Positions 49,428 through 56,421 of a stretch of DNA of 64,000 nucleotides are shown one piece after another (position 1 is the stretch's first letter; each line of letters opens with the position of its first letter). Location of the stretch: the NCBI RefSeq assembly GCF_044239695.1, contig NZ_JBIIAW010000003.1:1-64000 (forward strand), given 5' to 3'. The translations under genes were made by a program, and so were the position numbers. The notes below the pieces were generated by a model. It did not search any database. It was not told the DNA's origin and was given only the letters and a program-made list of their open reading frames with translations. This DNA is from Pseudolysinimonas_A sp044239695. Its GTDB lineage: Bacteria > Actinomycetota > Actinomycetes > Actinomycetales > Microbacteriaceae.

Positions 49428-50071
49428 GCGGCGGCCTTCGCGGCGGTGAGGTCCTCGAACATCTCGGTGTTGAACCGGTAGGCGACGAGCACCTCGTCGA
49501 TGACGCGCTCCCGCTCGACCGCATCCCAGGTGGCCGCGTCGAGCTGCTCGCGATAGGTCTCCTTGAACGCCTTCGGGTCGGCGATCTGGTCGAACAGATA
49601 GAACAGGATGCCGTTGGTCTCGAAACCGAAGTGGCGCTTCATGAGTCGGCCGATGGCCTGGCCACCCGACAGGTCGCCGAGGTAGCGCGTGTAGTGGTGG
49701 GCGACGAACCCGCCCGACCAGCCCTCGGCCTCGATCTCGCGGATGCGGGCGACGTAGTGCTCGGTCGACGGGAGCGGGGTGATCTGCGCGCGCCAGTCGT
49801 CGCCGAGGAGGAAGACGAGGTCGGCCTCGAGGGCGGGCATGCGCGTGAGCTGGTCGCTCAGGAACGGCTGCGCCTCGGCATCCGCCTCGAACGTGCGGGC
49901 CGCGGCTTCGAGCGCCTCGTAGACGAAGTAGTGCTGCACGACGAGGGCGATGTAGTCCTCGCGGGTGCCCTTGCCGGTCATCAGGTCGTGCATGAAGCCG
50001 GCGCCCTCGCTCTCGCCGTGGCCGGACCAGGTGCGCTCGCGGAGGGCCTGCGAGAAGGGGATGACGGACAC
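49424..50071 (-). CDS. hmuO: Biliverdin-producing heme oxygenase
   Basis: A 215-residue HmuO-type enzyme that opens heme to release iron. The proximal histidine is His18 (WSGHGESE), and the distal helix is YLGDLSGGQAIGRL. Normal length. A real AGGAG site (50077-50081) precedes the GTG, in contrast with the leaderless neighbours. A nested inverted repeat covers the promoter-proximal region. Confidence 0.93.
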   Translation of the reverse strand: MSVIPFSQALRERTWSGHGESEGAGFMHDLMTGKGTREDYIALVVQHYFVYEALEAAARTFEADAEAQPFLSDQLTRMPALEADLVFLLGDDWRAQITPLPSTEHYVARIREIEAEGWSGGFVAHHYTRYLGDLSGGQAIGRLMKRHFGFETNGILFYLFDQIADPKAFKETYREQLDAATWDAVERERVIDEVLVAYRFNTEMFEDLTAAKAAA

Positions 50072-50080
50072 GTTCGCTCC

Positions 50081-50115
50081 TGAGACTGCGGGGTAAGGGT
50101 GACCTTAGTGTCTCA
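50081..50115. promoter_or_regulatory. Nested inverted repeat upstream of heme oxygenase
   Basis: Outer arms TGAGAC (50081-50086) and GTCTCA (50110-50115) enclose TAAGG-GTGA-CCTTA (50094-50107). The left arm touches the ribosome site. The inner element resembles half-sites of DtxR/IdeR boxes but with the wrong spacing, so the regulator is not assigned. Confidence 0.4.
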
Positions 50116-50148
50116 CAGCGGTCAATCGTCCGGTGAAAGACTCGAGCC

Positions 50149-50448
50149 ATGCCTGATCGACCCGAGATCGTCTGCATCTGCGGGTCCGCGCGGTTCGTGA
50201 ACGAGATGCGGGCGGCCAACCGTGAGCTGACCCTTGCCGGTGTCATCGTTGTGGCGCCCGGCGAAGCAGCCGACGTGATCACCGACGAGCAGAAGAGTGC
50301 CTTGGGCTCTCTGCACCTGCGCAAGATCGATCTTGCCGACCGGGTTCTGATCGTCAACCCGGGCGGGTACATCGGCGAAACCACGAGCAGAGAGATTGCC
50401 TATGCGCGTGCTGCCGGGAAGCCGGTCTCATTCACTGATCCGGTCTGA
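50149..50448 (+). CDS. DUF4406 / nucleoside 2-deoxyribosyltransferase-like protein
   Basis: A 99-residue Rossmann-like protein: IVCICGSARFVNEMRAANREL, VIVVAPGEAADVI, LADRVLIVNPGGYIGETTSREIAYA. The ending pattern resembles 2-deoxyribosyltransferase/SLOG-like proteins often seen in phages and accessory regions. Activity unproven. It is lower in GC than neighbours. AAGACT lies 6 nt before the ATG. Confidence 0.7.
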   Translation: MPDRPEIVCICGSARFVNEMRAANRELTLAGVIVVAPGEAADVITDEQKSALGSLHLRKIDLADRVLIVNPGGYIGETTSREIAYARAAGKPVSFTDPV

Positions 50449-50469
50449 CACGTCTCCTGCCGACTCGTC

Positions 50470-50967
50470 CTAGTGCGCGGGTTCTTGGTGCACCGGGAGG
50501 TCGCCCAGGCGTTGCGGCACTTCGGTCGCGATGAGTGCCGGCACGGTGATCGCGGCGACGGCGAGTCCGGCGACGGCGATGCCGAGGGCCGGATGCCGGG
50601 GTTCCTGCGTGTTCTCACGACGGAGCCCGATGGCGAGGAGCGCTGCGACGGCGAGGCCGAGCACGGTCGCCGCGAGCATCGGCAGCGGCCGCGGACCTTC
50701 GACGCCGAGGAGGAGCAGCACGACCCACGCCGCCGCCGGCACGAGAGCCCCGGCGATCGCCGCCCGCGGGAGCGGCACCCCGGGGAGGGACACCGCGAGC
50801 ACGCCCCAGAGGAACTCGACACCGCCGACCACCGCGAGCCCCACCGCCAGCCCCACGGGTGCGTCGACCGCGAGGGCGAGGTGCAGGAGCCCGGCACCGA
50901 GGGCGGCGAATCCGAGGGCGCTGCGAGTGACGGCGGTCCAGCGCCTCGGGCCGCCCGTGCTGTTCAC
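50470..50967 (-). CDS. Unknown five-span membrane protein
   Basis: A 165-residue hydrophobic protein (LGFAALGAGLLHLALA, GLAVGLAVVGGVEFLWGVLA, AAIAGALVPAAAWVVLLLLG and further segments). Family not recognised. The frame is open to 51000, but GTG 50967 is favoured because TACGGT (50975-50980, minus) lies exactly 7 nt upstream, matching the leaderless pattern of the region. Confidence 0.6.
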   Translation of the reverse strand: MNSTGGPRRWTAVTRSALGFAALGAGLLHLALAVDAPVGLAVGLAVVGGVEFLWGVLAVSLPGVPLPRAAIAGALVPAAAWVVLLLLGVEGPRPLPMLAATVLGLAVAALLAIGLRRENTQEPRHPALGIAVAGLAVAAITVPALIATEVPQRLGDLPVHQEPAH

Positions 50968-50974
50968 GGGGTCC

Positions 50975-50984
50975 ACCGTAATCT
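50975..50984. promoter_or_regulatory. Overlapping divergent -10 elements
   Basis: The 10 bases ACCGTAATCT contain TACGGT reading left and TAATCT reading right, sharing one TA step. They are 7 nt and 6 nt from the respective GTG starts (50967 minus, 50991 plus). Confidence 0.6.
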
Positions 50985-50990
50985 GAGGGG

Positions 50991-51449
50991 GTGGGTTCAC
51001 TCGTGTTGCGGGCCGCCCGGGCGGGCGAGGAGGCGGAGCTCACCGAACTGGCCCTTCGGTCCAAAGGTCACTGGGGGTACTCGGCGGAGTTCCTGGATGC
51101 CTGCCGGCCCGAGCTCACGGTGCGACCCGAGCAGCTCGCCGACATCCTCGTCGCCGAGCCGGACGGGGTGCTCGCGGGCTTCCGGCTGCTCGTCGTCGAC
51201 GGCACGCACGGCGAACTCGAGGCCCTCTTCGTCGACCCGCCGTTCATCGGCTCGGGCATCGGACGCCTGCTGATGGACGAGGTGCTCGTCACGGCGCGGG
51301 CGCGCGGGGTGCAGACCCTGATTCTCGATGCCGACCCCGGCGCCGAGGCGTTCTACGCGCGGTTCGGGGCGCGCACGACCCGGCTCACTCCGAGCGGATC
51401 GATCCCGGGGCGGTCGCTGCCTCGGATGGAGTGGGATCTGCGGGAGTGA
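50991..51449 (+). CDS. GNAT-family N-acetyltransferase
   Basis: A 152-residue acetyltransferase. LRSKGHWGYSAEFLDACRPEL, the beta-4 stretch ELEALFVDPPFIGSGIGRLLMDE and the motif DPGAEAFYARFGA identify the fold (acetyl-CoA loop: GSGIGR). Substrate unknown. Its last 65 bases overlap, tail to tail, the 3' end of the gene at 51385-51798. Confidence 0.85.
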   Translation: MGSLVLRAARAGEEAELTELALRSKGHWGYSAEFLDACRPELTVRPEQLADILVAEPDGVLAGFRLLVVDGTHGELEALFVDPPFIGSGIGRLLMDEVLVTARARGVQTLILDADPGAEAFYARFGARTTRLTPSGSIPGRSLPRMEWDLRE

Positions 51450-51798
51450 CGGCGGCGACGTCGCGCCGGGCGCCGAGTCCGACGGCGAGGTGGATGACGG
51501 CGGCGGCAAACAGACCGACCTCGAGCACCGCGCCGAGTCCGAGCACGTTGTACGCGGTGCCGACGAGGAACAGACCCGCGTAGCCGAGAGCGAGCCAGGC
51601 CGTGCCGACGGCGATGTTCGCCACACGAGCCGGCGCGATCCCGCGCGCGGCGGTGAGGATCAGCGCGACGGCGCCGATCTCGAAGAGGGCCGCGAGCAAC
51701 GGGCGACCGGTCGCGACGGCGAACACGCCGTACGGCGCGTATCCGGCGCCGAGCGCGAGCGCGACGATCCGGTTCGGCGAACTCAGCAGCGTGCGCAT
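51385..51798 (-). CDS. Small four-span membrane protein
   Basis: A 137-residue protein with four membrane segments (IVALALGAGYAPYGVFAVA, LLAALFEIGAVALILTA, IAVGTAWLALGYAGLFLVG, VLGLGAVLEVGLFAAAVIH) and a Pro/Ala/Thr-rich tail. DUF4383-like at best. The tail region is antisense to the end of the acetyltransferase gene. Confidence 0.65.
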   Translation of the reverse strand: MRTLLSSPNRIVALALGAGYAPYGVFAVATGRPLLAALFEIGAVALILTAARGIAPARVANIAVGTAWLALGYAGLFLVGTAYNVLGLGAVLEVGLFAAAVIHLAVGLGARRDVAAVTPADPTPSEAATAPGSIRSE

Positions 51799-51803
51799 GG
51801 ACG

Positions 51804-52103
51804 TCAGTGCGGGCGGGCCTCGACGCCGAGCTTCTCGCAGGCGGCGTCGTAGAGAACGACGACGTCGCGGCGGATCTCCGCACGCTCGGTGAGCGGGGCG
51901 CCCGGCCACGGGATGTGCAGCTCGAGGTCTTCGCCCTCCGACACGTACTTCCACGTGCCGCCGTGCTCGTCGAGGTCGTGCATCGTCGCGTCGCGCACCT
52001 CACGACCGGAGAACGCCCGCACGATGAGCACGTTGTCCTCGATGTGGTCGTCGTTCATGTGGTGCAGCACCGCGGCGACGACGTCGGGGGAGAAGACTGC
52101 CAT
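51804..52103 (-). CDS. DUF2470 domain protein
   Basis: A 99-residue protein of the DUF2470 family: VVAAVLHHMNDDHIEDNVLIVRAF, HGGTWKYV, LHIPWPGAPLTERAEIRRDVVVLYDAA. This domain is also the C-terminal part of HugZ-type heme-utilisation proteins, and a heme oxygenase lies 1.7 kb away, but a link is unproven. ATG 52103 follows TAGCGT by 7 nt: leaderless. Confidence 0.85.
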   Translation of the reverse strand: MAVFSPDVVAAVLHHMNDDHIEDNVLIVRAFSGREVRDATMHDLDEHGGTWKYVSEGEDLELHIPWPGAPLTERAEIRRDVVVLYDAACEKLGVEARPH

Positions 52104-52181
52104 GCCGTCCACGCTAACCGACGGTCCCTGCGGAGAAGAGATGGTGCGCGCCGTAGGCGTCGACGGCGCGCACCGCGATCT

Positions 52182-52292
52182 TCATCCCTTACCGAGCGTC
52201 TTGCCCGCTTGGGACTTGGCGGACGCGGAAGAGCTCCCCGACGCGAGCGTGCTTCCGGCCTTCGACAGTTGGGACTTGGACGGCTTCGCCAT
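52182..52292 (-). CDS. Small basic Ser/Lys-rich protein
   Basis: A 36-residue protein of low complexity, starting MAKPSKSQLSKAG and ending KSQAGKTLGKG, preceded by GGAGGG at good spacing. Similar tiny proteins with repeated S-K-A-G and GKTLG endings are widespread as unknowns (recollection). It sits on the chromosome side next to the displaced tRNA-Gly end. Confidence 0.6.
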   Translation of the reverse strand: MAKPSKSQLSKAGSTLASGSSSASAKSQAGKTLGKG

Positions 52293-52450
52293 TCGTATCC
52301 CTCCTCTCCGACTAACCGCGGATGCGGCAATCGAAGGATAGATCGGGCGTCCGACAAGACTCCGGACGTTCGCTTCTTGGCTCGCAAACGTGACGTCATG
52401 GATCGGTGGTCGTTGCGTCAGCCCCAACCTCGACTACCACCCCAAAACAC

Positions 52451-52484
52451 GACAGCCGCACCCACAAACGCGGGTGCGGCTGTC
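52451..52484 (-). terminator. Original tRNA-Gly terminator, now displaced
   Basis: A perfect 13-bp stem (arms 52451-52463 and 52472-52484) with an 8-nt loop. On the minus strand it lies 26 bases beyond the left 42-bp repeat, i.e. where the tRNA-Gly transcript would have ended before the insertion. The rest of the 52293-52509 gap shows no gene. Confidence 0.7.
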
Positions 52485-52509
52485 AACGATGTCCTGAGAC
52501 ATCACATGG

Positions 52510-52551
52510 GAGCGGATGACGGGAATCGAACCCGCGCTATCAGCTTGGGAA
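52510..52551. repeat. attL: Left attachment repeat (displaced tRNA-Gly 3' end)
   Basis: Forty-two bases identical to 61716-61757. They cover the tRNA-Gly from the anticodon loop to the discriminator base. The sequences diverge directly on both sides. This copy lacks the tRNA 5' half, so it is the original chromosomal 3' end left behind by integration. Confidence 0.95.
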
Positions 52552-52750
52552 AACGACGCCGACCCTTTCTCTGTCAGTCGAGATCGCGGGTGAAGCCCGC
52601 TATCTCGGTGAAGTGACCTTAACAGTCGATGCCGGTTAGCGACAGTTCGCGACACGTTGCGACGGACCAGGAGTCCACGTCGCGTCCACGAGATTGACCG
52701 CTGTCGTCGGGCGCCGTTACCTTGCGAGCGACGCGACGAGAGGGCGACGA

Positions 52751-54226
52751 ATGACCGCTGCACCCGCTGACCCCCGGCTCGACCCGGCCGCTGCGCAACG
52801 CACCGAGGACGTCTGGGCGACCGCGCTCGACGAGCACCGCGGATACCTCGCTCAGGTCGACGGCCTTGCCGAGTCGACGGTGACGGTGCGAATGCGGATG
52901 CTCAGCGCGATGGCGCGGAGCATCGGGCTCGGGCCGTGGGCCCTCTCGGACGAGGCCTTTTCGCTGTGGCTCGATCAGCGCGGGCTCGCTCGAGAAAGTC
53001 AGCGAACCTACCGCAAGGTCTCCCGCGGGTTCTATCGGTGGGCTGTGGCGGTCGGCTACATCGAGCGGCAGCCCCTCGCCGACCGACCAACGCGAGTTCG
53101 CCGAGCGCCCGAAGGTGCTTGGAGCGCCGGGTTGGAGGAGTGGGAGGTGCACGAGTCTCGGGTCGGCGCGAGCCCCGAGTACGTCCGGACTCGGGCAAAG
53201 CATCTCCGTCGCTTCGCCGACGAATGCGGTGTCGCCTCGCCCTGGAACGTCGAGCCGGCGCACGTGCATGGGTGGCTCGCTCGACTCAACGTGAGCGGCA
53301 GTACCGTCGCCGCGGCGCGGAACGCGCTGCGATCCTTCTACCGTTGGGCCTGCCACGACGGCCGGATCGAGCACGATCCTACGGACGAACCCTCTCGTCG
53401 AGCGAGCACCCGGTTCGCGCCCGAACGGTGGGAGGTCGAGATCTCGGCTTGGCGTCGCGCGATGCTCGCCGAGTCGAAGCCCTCGACGACGCTCATGCTG
53501 CGCGTGCAGCACCTTCGCCGCTTCGCGCGCGAGAACAGCCACCTCGCGCCGTTCGAGCCGACCACCGACGAACTGCTCGACTGGCTATCTCACAAGCGTT
53601 GGAGTCCCGAAACGCGGCGCTCGGTGCGCGGGTCACTGCGCGGGTTCTATCGCTGGGCGAAGCAGAGCGGCCGCGTGGCGAAGAATCCCGCGGCGAAACT
53701 GCCGGCCGTGAAGGCACCGCTCTCGCACGCACGTCCCGCGGCCGACGCCGACTACCGGGCTGCCCTGGCGAAGGCGGACCGCTCCGAGCGGATGGCGTTG
53801 CGGCTGGCCGCCGAACTCGGGCTGCGACGCGCCGAGGTCGCCGTGGTCCACACCTCCGACCTGCGACACACCGAGACCGGAATGCTCATCCTCGTCCACG
53901 GCAAGGGTCGCCGCGATCGGGTGCTCCCGGTGCCGCAGTCCCTCGCAGACTCGCTCCGCGCGGTGACCCCCGGGTTCGTGTTCCCCGGGAAGATCGACGG
54001 GCACATTTCCCCGCAGTACCTGAGCAAGCGACTCGGGGCGCTGCTGCCGCCCGGGGTGAGCATGCACATGCTTCGACACCGCTTCGCGACTAACGCCTAC
54101 GCCGTCGATCGCGACGTGCTTACGGTCCAGCGTCTGCTCGGCCACTCTTCGCCGGCCACGACTCAGCGGTACGTCGCGGTGACCGATGATCGCATGCGCG
54201 AACTCGTGGAGGCGATCGCATCGTGA
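52751..54226 (+). CDS. Tyrosine recombinase with three tandem core-binding domains
   Basis: A 491-residue XerC/D-like recombinase. Three SAM-like core-binding domains repeat at about residues 22-118, 125-218 and 227-318; each ends in the same FYRWA motif (94-98, 196-200, 299-303), with LRRFA at 152 and 255. The catalytic domain follows with Arg359 in GLRRAE, Lys385 in HGKGRR, His439-x-x-Arg442, His465 in LGHSS and Tyr474. All catalytic residues are present. A normal Xer protein has one such N-domain. ATG 52751 has GAGGG upstream. Its job in the element is unknown (resolution or second recombination). Confidence 0.88.
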   Translation: MTAAPADPRLDPAAAQRTEDVWATALDEHRGYLAQVDGLAESTVTVRMRMLSAMARSIGLGPWALSDEAFSLWLDQRGLARESQRTYRKVSRGFYRWAVAVGYIERQPLADRPTRVRRAPEGAWSAGLEEWEVHESRVGASPEYVRTRAKHLRRFADECGVASPWNVEPAHVHGWLARLNVSGSTVAAARNALRSFYRWACHDGRIEHDPTDEPSRRASTRFAPERWEVEISAWRRAMLAESKPSTTLMLRVQHLRRFARENSHLAPFEPTTDELLDWLSHKRWSPETRRSVRGSLRGFYRWAKQSGRVAKNPAAKLPAVKAPLSHARPAADADYRAALAKADRSERMALRLAAELGLRRAEVAVVHTSDLRHTETGMLILVHGKGRRDRVLPVPQSLADSLRAVTPGFVFPGKIDGHISPQYLSKRLGALLPPGVSMHMLRHRFATNAYAVDRDVLTVQRLLGHSSPATTQRYVAVTDDRMRELVEAIAS

Positions 54227-54510
54227 CGCTGAACTTCGACTGCCCGGTCGCCTGGTGTAGCGGCTACCGTCCCGAGCACGGCGACGAGGGCGACGGGCCG
54301 CAGAAGTGGCTACACACGTCGGAGCACGAGGACATCGCCGAACTCGCGATCGGGGTGTTCTTCAGAGAGGGGATCGGGCCGACCACCTTCGCCGTGAGCA
54401 TCACCACCACGGAACTCGGCGGGAGCGCGGAGCAACTCCGTGCGGACGCCAAGAGGCTGCGCACGCTCGCCGCGGTCATGGAAGCGCGAGCGGGCTCGGT
54501 CGAGCAGTAG
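54223..54510 (+). CDS. Small DUF6907-like protein
   Basis: A 95-residue protein starting TLNFDCPVAWCSGYRPEHGD, with a C-x4-C pair and His suggestive of metal binding, then a beta-rich centre and a C-terminal helix (LRADAKRLRTLAAVMEARAG). This resembles DUF6907 proteins of actinobacterial mobile elements; similarity judged by eye. GTG overlaps the recombinase stop (GTGA), so the two are translated together. Confidence 0.6.
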   Translation: MTLNFDCPVAWCSGYRPEHGDEGDGPQKWLHTSEHEDIAELAIGVFFREGIGPTTFAVSITTTELGGSAEQLRADAKRLRTLAAVMEARAGSVEQ

Positions 54511-54606
54511 ACCTCGGGTCGGGGCTCCCAAGTCGAAGGCTTCGCTCAGTGGCGCGGCGCGCCGCTCCGACCGGTGACGGTCGCCCGATGTACGTTCAGC
54601 GGGTTG

Positions 54607-54624
54607 GCGGCCCGAAAGGGCCGC
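54607..54624 (+). terminator. GNRA-loop hairpin after the recombinase pair
   Basis: GCGGCCC-GAAA-GGGCCGC is a perfect 7-bp stem with a GAAA loop, 97 bases after the stop of the small gene. Candidate terminator. Confidence 0.5.
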
Positions 54625-54757
54625 TGCTTCGCCGTGCTCGCGCGAAGGCAGGGGGAACGCGGGACAACCCGAGGAGTTCCCGCGCGATCGCGCTTGTAGA
54701 GAGAGAAATCCGTGCTGCCGTCTAGCGGAGGTACGACGCATTCCTCAAAAAGATCGG

Positions 54758-54796
54758 GGCTAGGGCGAGTGTGAGCAGTGCTCTGTCGCCCTAGCC
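54758..54796. repeat. Nested 11-bp inverted repeat next to iterons
   Basis: GGCTAGGGCGA (54758-54768) and TCGCCCTAGCC (54786-54796) are exact inverses and enclose a second palindrome GAGCA-G-TGCTC (54772-54782). It lies 20 bp before the left iteron array in the 331-bp gene-free stretch 54511-54841. Confidence 0.85.
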
Positions 54797-54815
54797 GCGT
54801 GCGCTTCGCTGGGAC

Positions 54816-54863
54816 GCGGGAACATCGGTAACGATCATCGGTCACATCGGTGACTCGGTCACA
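54816..54863 (-). repeat. Left iteron array (five 9-bp units)
   Basis: Read on the minus strand: TGTGACCGA, AGTCACCGA, TGTGACCGA, 4-nt spacer TGAT, CGTTACCGA, TGTTCCCGC. The consensus is TGTKACCGM. The first two units share one base. The arrangement of three units, a 4-nt gap and two units equals that of the right array in opposite orientation. Confidence 0.8.
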
Positions 54864-55021
54864 AGCGCCATGTCTACCCGGCTGCCCGCGTGCCCGCTGT
54901 GCTCGTTGTCGAGGAGCGCGCACGCCGGACACCTCCACCAGAACCCAGGAAGTACCGTGGTGGCGCACGCCGGGCAGGTGACCAGAAACGACACCTGCCC
55001 GGCGCAGCGACACCGCTCCAT
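54842..55021 (-). CDS. 59-residue zinc-ribbon protein
   Basis: A short frame starting MERCRCAGQVSFLVTCPACA and continuing with WWRCPACALLDNEHSGHAG. Three cysteine pairs (Cys4/6, Cys16/19, Cys31/34) and His residues suggest zinc binding. ATG 55021 overlaps the stop of the tape-measure-like gene (TGATG), strongly suggesting it is translated. Its 3' end runs into the left iteron array. Function unknown. Confidence 0.65.
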   Translation of the reverse strand: MERCRCAGQVSFLVTCPACATTVLPGFWWRCPACALLDNEHSGHAGSRVDMALVTESPM

Positions 55022-56421
55022 CAGAGGACTTCCTGCCCGTAACGGGTGAAGAGTTTCGCCCGGATGTTCACAGGGTTGCGGCGGAAATACTCCTGGGCCG
55101 TCGAGTGATACGCGGCCGCATCTGCGGAGGGATTGAAGGTGACCCTCGGCGCGGGGACGGTCGATGCGCCGAGGGCGGCGCCGATCTCCGTGACGTAGGT
55201 GCCCGAGTTCTGCTTGCCGGCCTCGCTCCAGAATCGATCGAGTTCGGCACGCTGGGAAGTCGAAGCGCTCTGGTAGCCCGCGAGCATCGTGGCTGCCGCC
55301 TCCACACCCTGCTCGTTGAGGAACGCCTTCGCCTCGGCGCTGAGACCCGCGGTCGCAAGCGTCGCCTGGTAGTCGCGCAGAGCGGTCTCCCTCTCCTGCA
55401 TCGCGGCAAGATACGCCGACACGTCGAACAGACCGGTCTCGGCGTCGATGAAGCCCTGCGTGCTGCCCGCCGCCTCGTCGTAGGCGGTGTTCACCGCCTT
55501 GATCAGCGCGACCTTGCCCTCGATCTCTGAGACCCCGGACGAGTAGTACAACTCCTGCATCTGGGTCGCCTCGCTGATCGCGTCGCGTTGCGCCCGCAGA
55601 AGCCCGAGTTCGTGCTCCAGGTCGGCGGCGCGGTTGCTCGCCTCCGTTGAGGCGAACTCGTTGTTGCCCTGCAACTCCAGGGCGCGGATGCGCTCGGCCG
55701 CTGCGAGTGCTTCTGTCTTGTCGATGAGGTCGTCGAGCGGTTCACCGCCTCCGGCGTACGCGTTAACGACGTCCTCGAAGTTCGATTCGAGATCGGCGGC
55801 GAGGCCGCTGAGCCGCTCCAGGTTCGCCTTGCTGTCATCGGTCTCTGTGGCGAGTCCGCGTACTTCATCCGCGATCCCGGAGAACGCGCGGCCCGCGATC
55901 GCGCCGGTGTCGATGAACTCGCTGGTGAGTTCCGCGACCTTGGCGCGGAACTCTTCGGAGTCCTCTTCCGCGCCAGTGATCGCGGCCGCGATCGTGCCGA
56001 TAGTCGCCGCGGCTGCGACCGCGACGGGCACGAGCGCCGGGTTGACTTGCGCGAGGCCTGCGACCAGACCGCCGAACGTGCCCTGCACGCCGTCGACGAA
56101 CGACGACACCGAGCCGTCGAACGACGAGAACGTCTCGGATGCGTTGGACAGCGCTTCGGCCTTGACTTCGCGCATCGACGCCGACGCTTTCGTGGCGCCG
56201 CGGTCGAGCCCGTCCGCGAGGTTCTGCCCGGCCTTGTTGCCGTCGCGCTCAGCCGCGCGGGCGAGATCCCGGAACGAACCTTCGAGCCGCTCTGTCGACT
56301 GATCGCCGTCGCGCGCAGCGTCGTCGAGCGCGTCGGCGACCTGGTCGAGCGCGCCGGCCACGTCCTTGATTCCGGCTTGTGCATCGCGAGTGTTCGCAGC
56401 GATGTCGAGACTGAGTGCCAT
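55021..56421 (-). CDS. Tape-measure-like protein
   Basis: A 466-residue protein resembling the N-terminal part of actinophage tail tape measure proteins. Residues 1-110 are charged heptad-like helices (DAQAGIKDVAGALDQVADAL, TERLEGSFRDLARAAERDG), followed by a Gly/Ala hydrophobic stretch (VPVAVAAAATIGTIAAAITG, about 138-157) and more coiled-coil. It is far shorter than a real tape measure and no other tail gene is present. ATG overlaps the upstream stop. A structural role, or an unrelated coiled-coil membrane role, cannot be separated by eye. Confidence 0.6.
   Translation of the reverse strand: MALSLDIAANTRDAQAGIKDVAGALDQVADALDDAARDGDQSTERLEGSFRDLARAAERDGNKAGQNLADGLDRGATKASASMREVKAEALSNASETFSSFDGSVSSFVDGVQGTFGGLVAGLAQVNPALVPVAVAAAATIGTIAAAITGAEEDSEEFRAKVAELTSEFIDTGAIAGRAFSGIADEVRGLATETDDSKANLERLSGLAADLESNFEDVVNAYAGGGEPLDDLIDKTEALAAAERIRALELQGNNEFASTEASNRAADLEHELGLLRAQRDAISEATQMQELYYSSGVSEIEGKVALIKAVNTAYDEAAGSTQGFIDAETGLFDVSAYLAAMQERETALRDYQATLATAGLSAEAKAFLNEQGVEAAATMLAGYQSASTSQRAELDRFWSEAGKQNSGTYVTEIGAALGASTVPAPRVTFNPSADAAAYHSTAQEYFRRNPVNIRAKLFTRYGQEVL

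Noticed and set aside
50094..50107. Classical DtxR/IdeR box before heme oxygenase
   Set aside because: The half-sites TAAGG/CCTTA are 4 bases apart, whereas the 19-bp consensus needs a longer centre; listed only as an unassigned inverted repeat.
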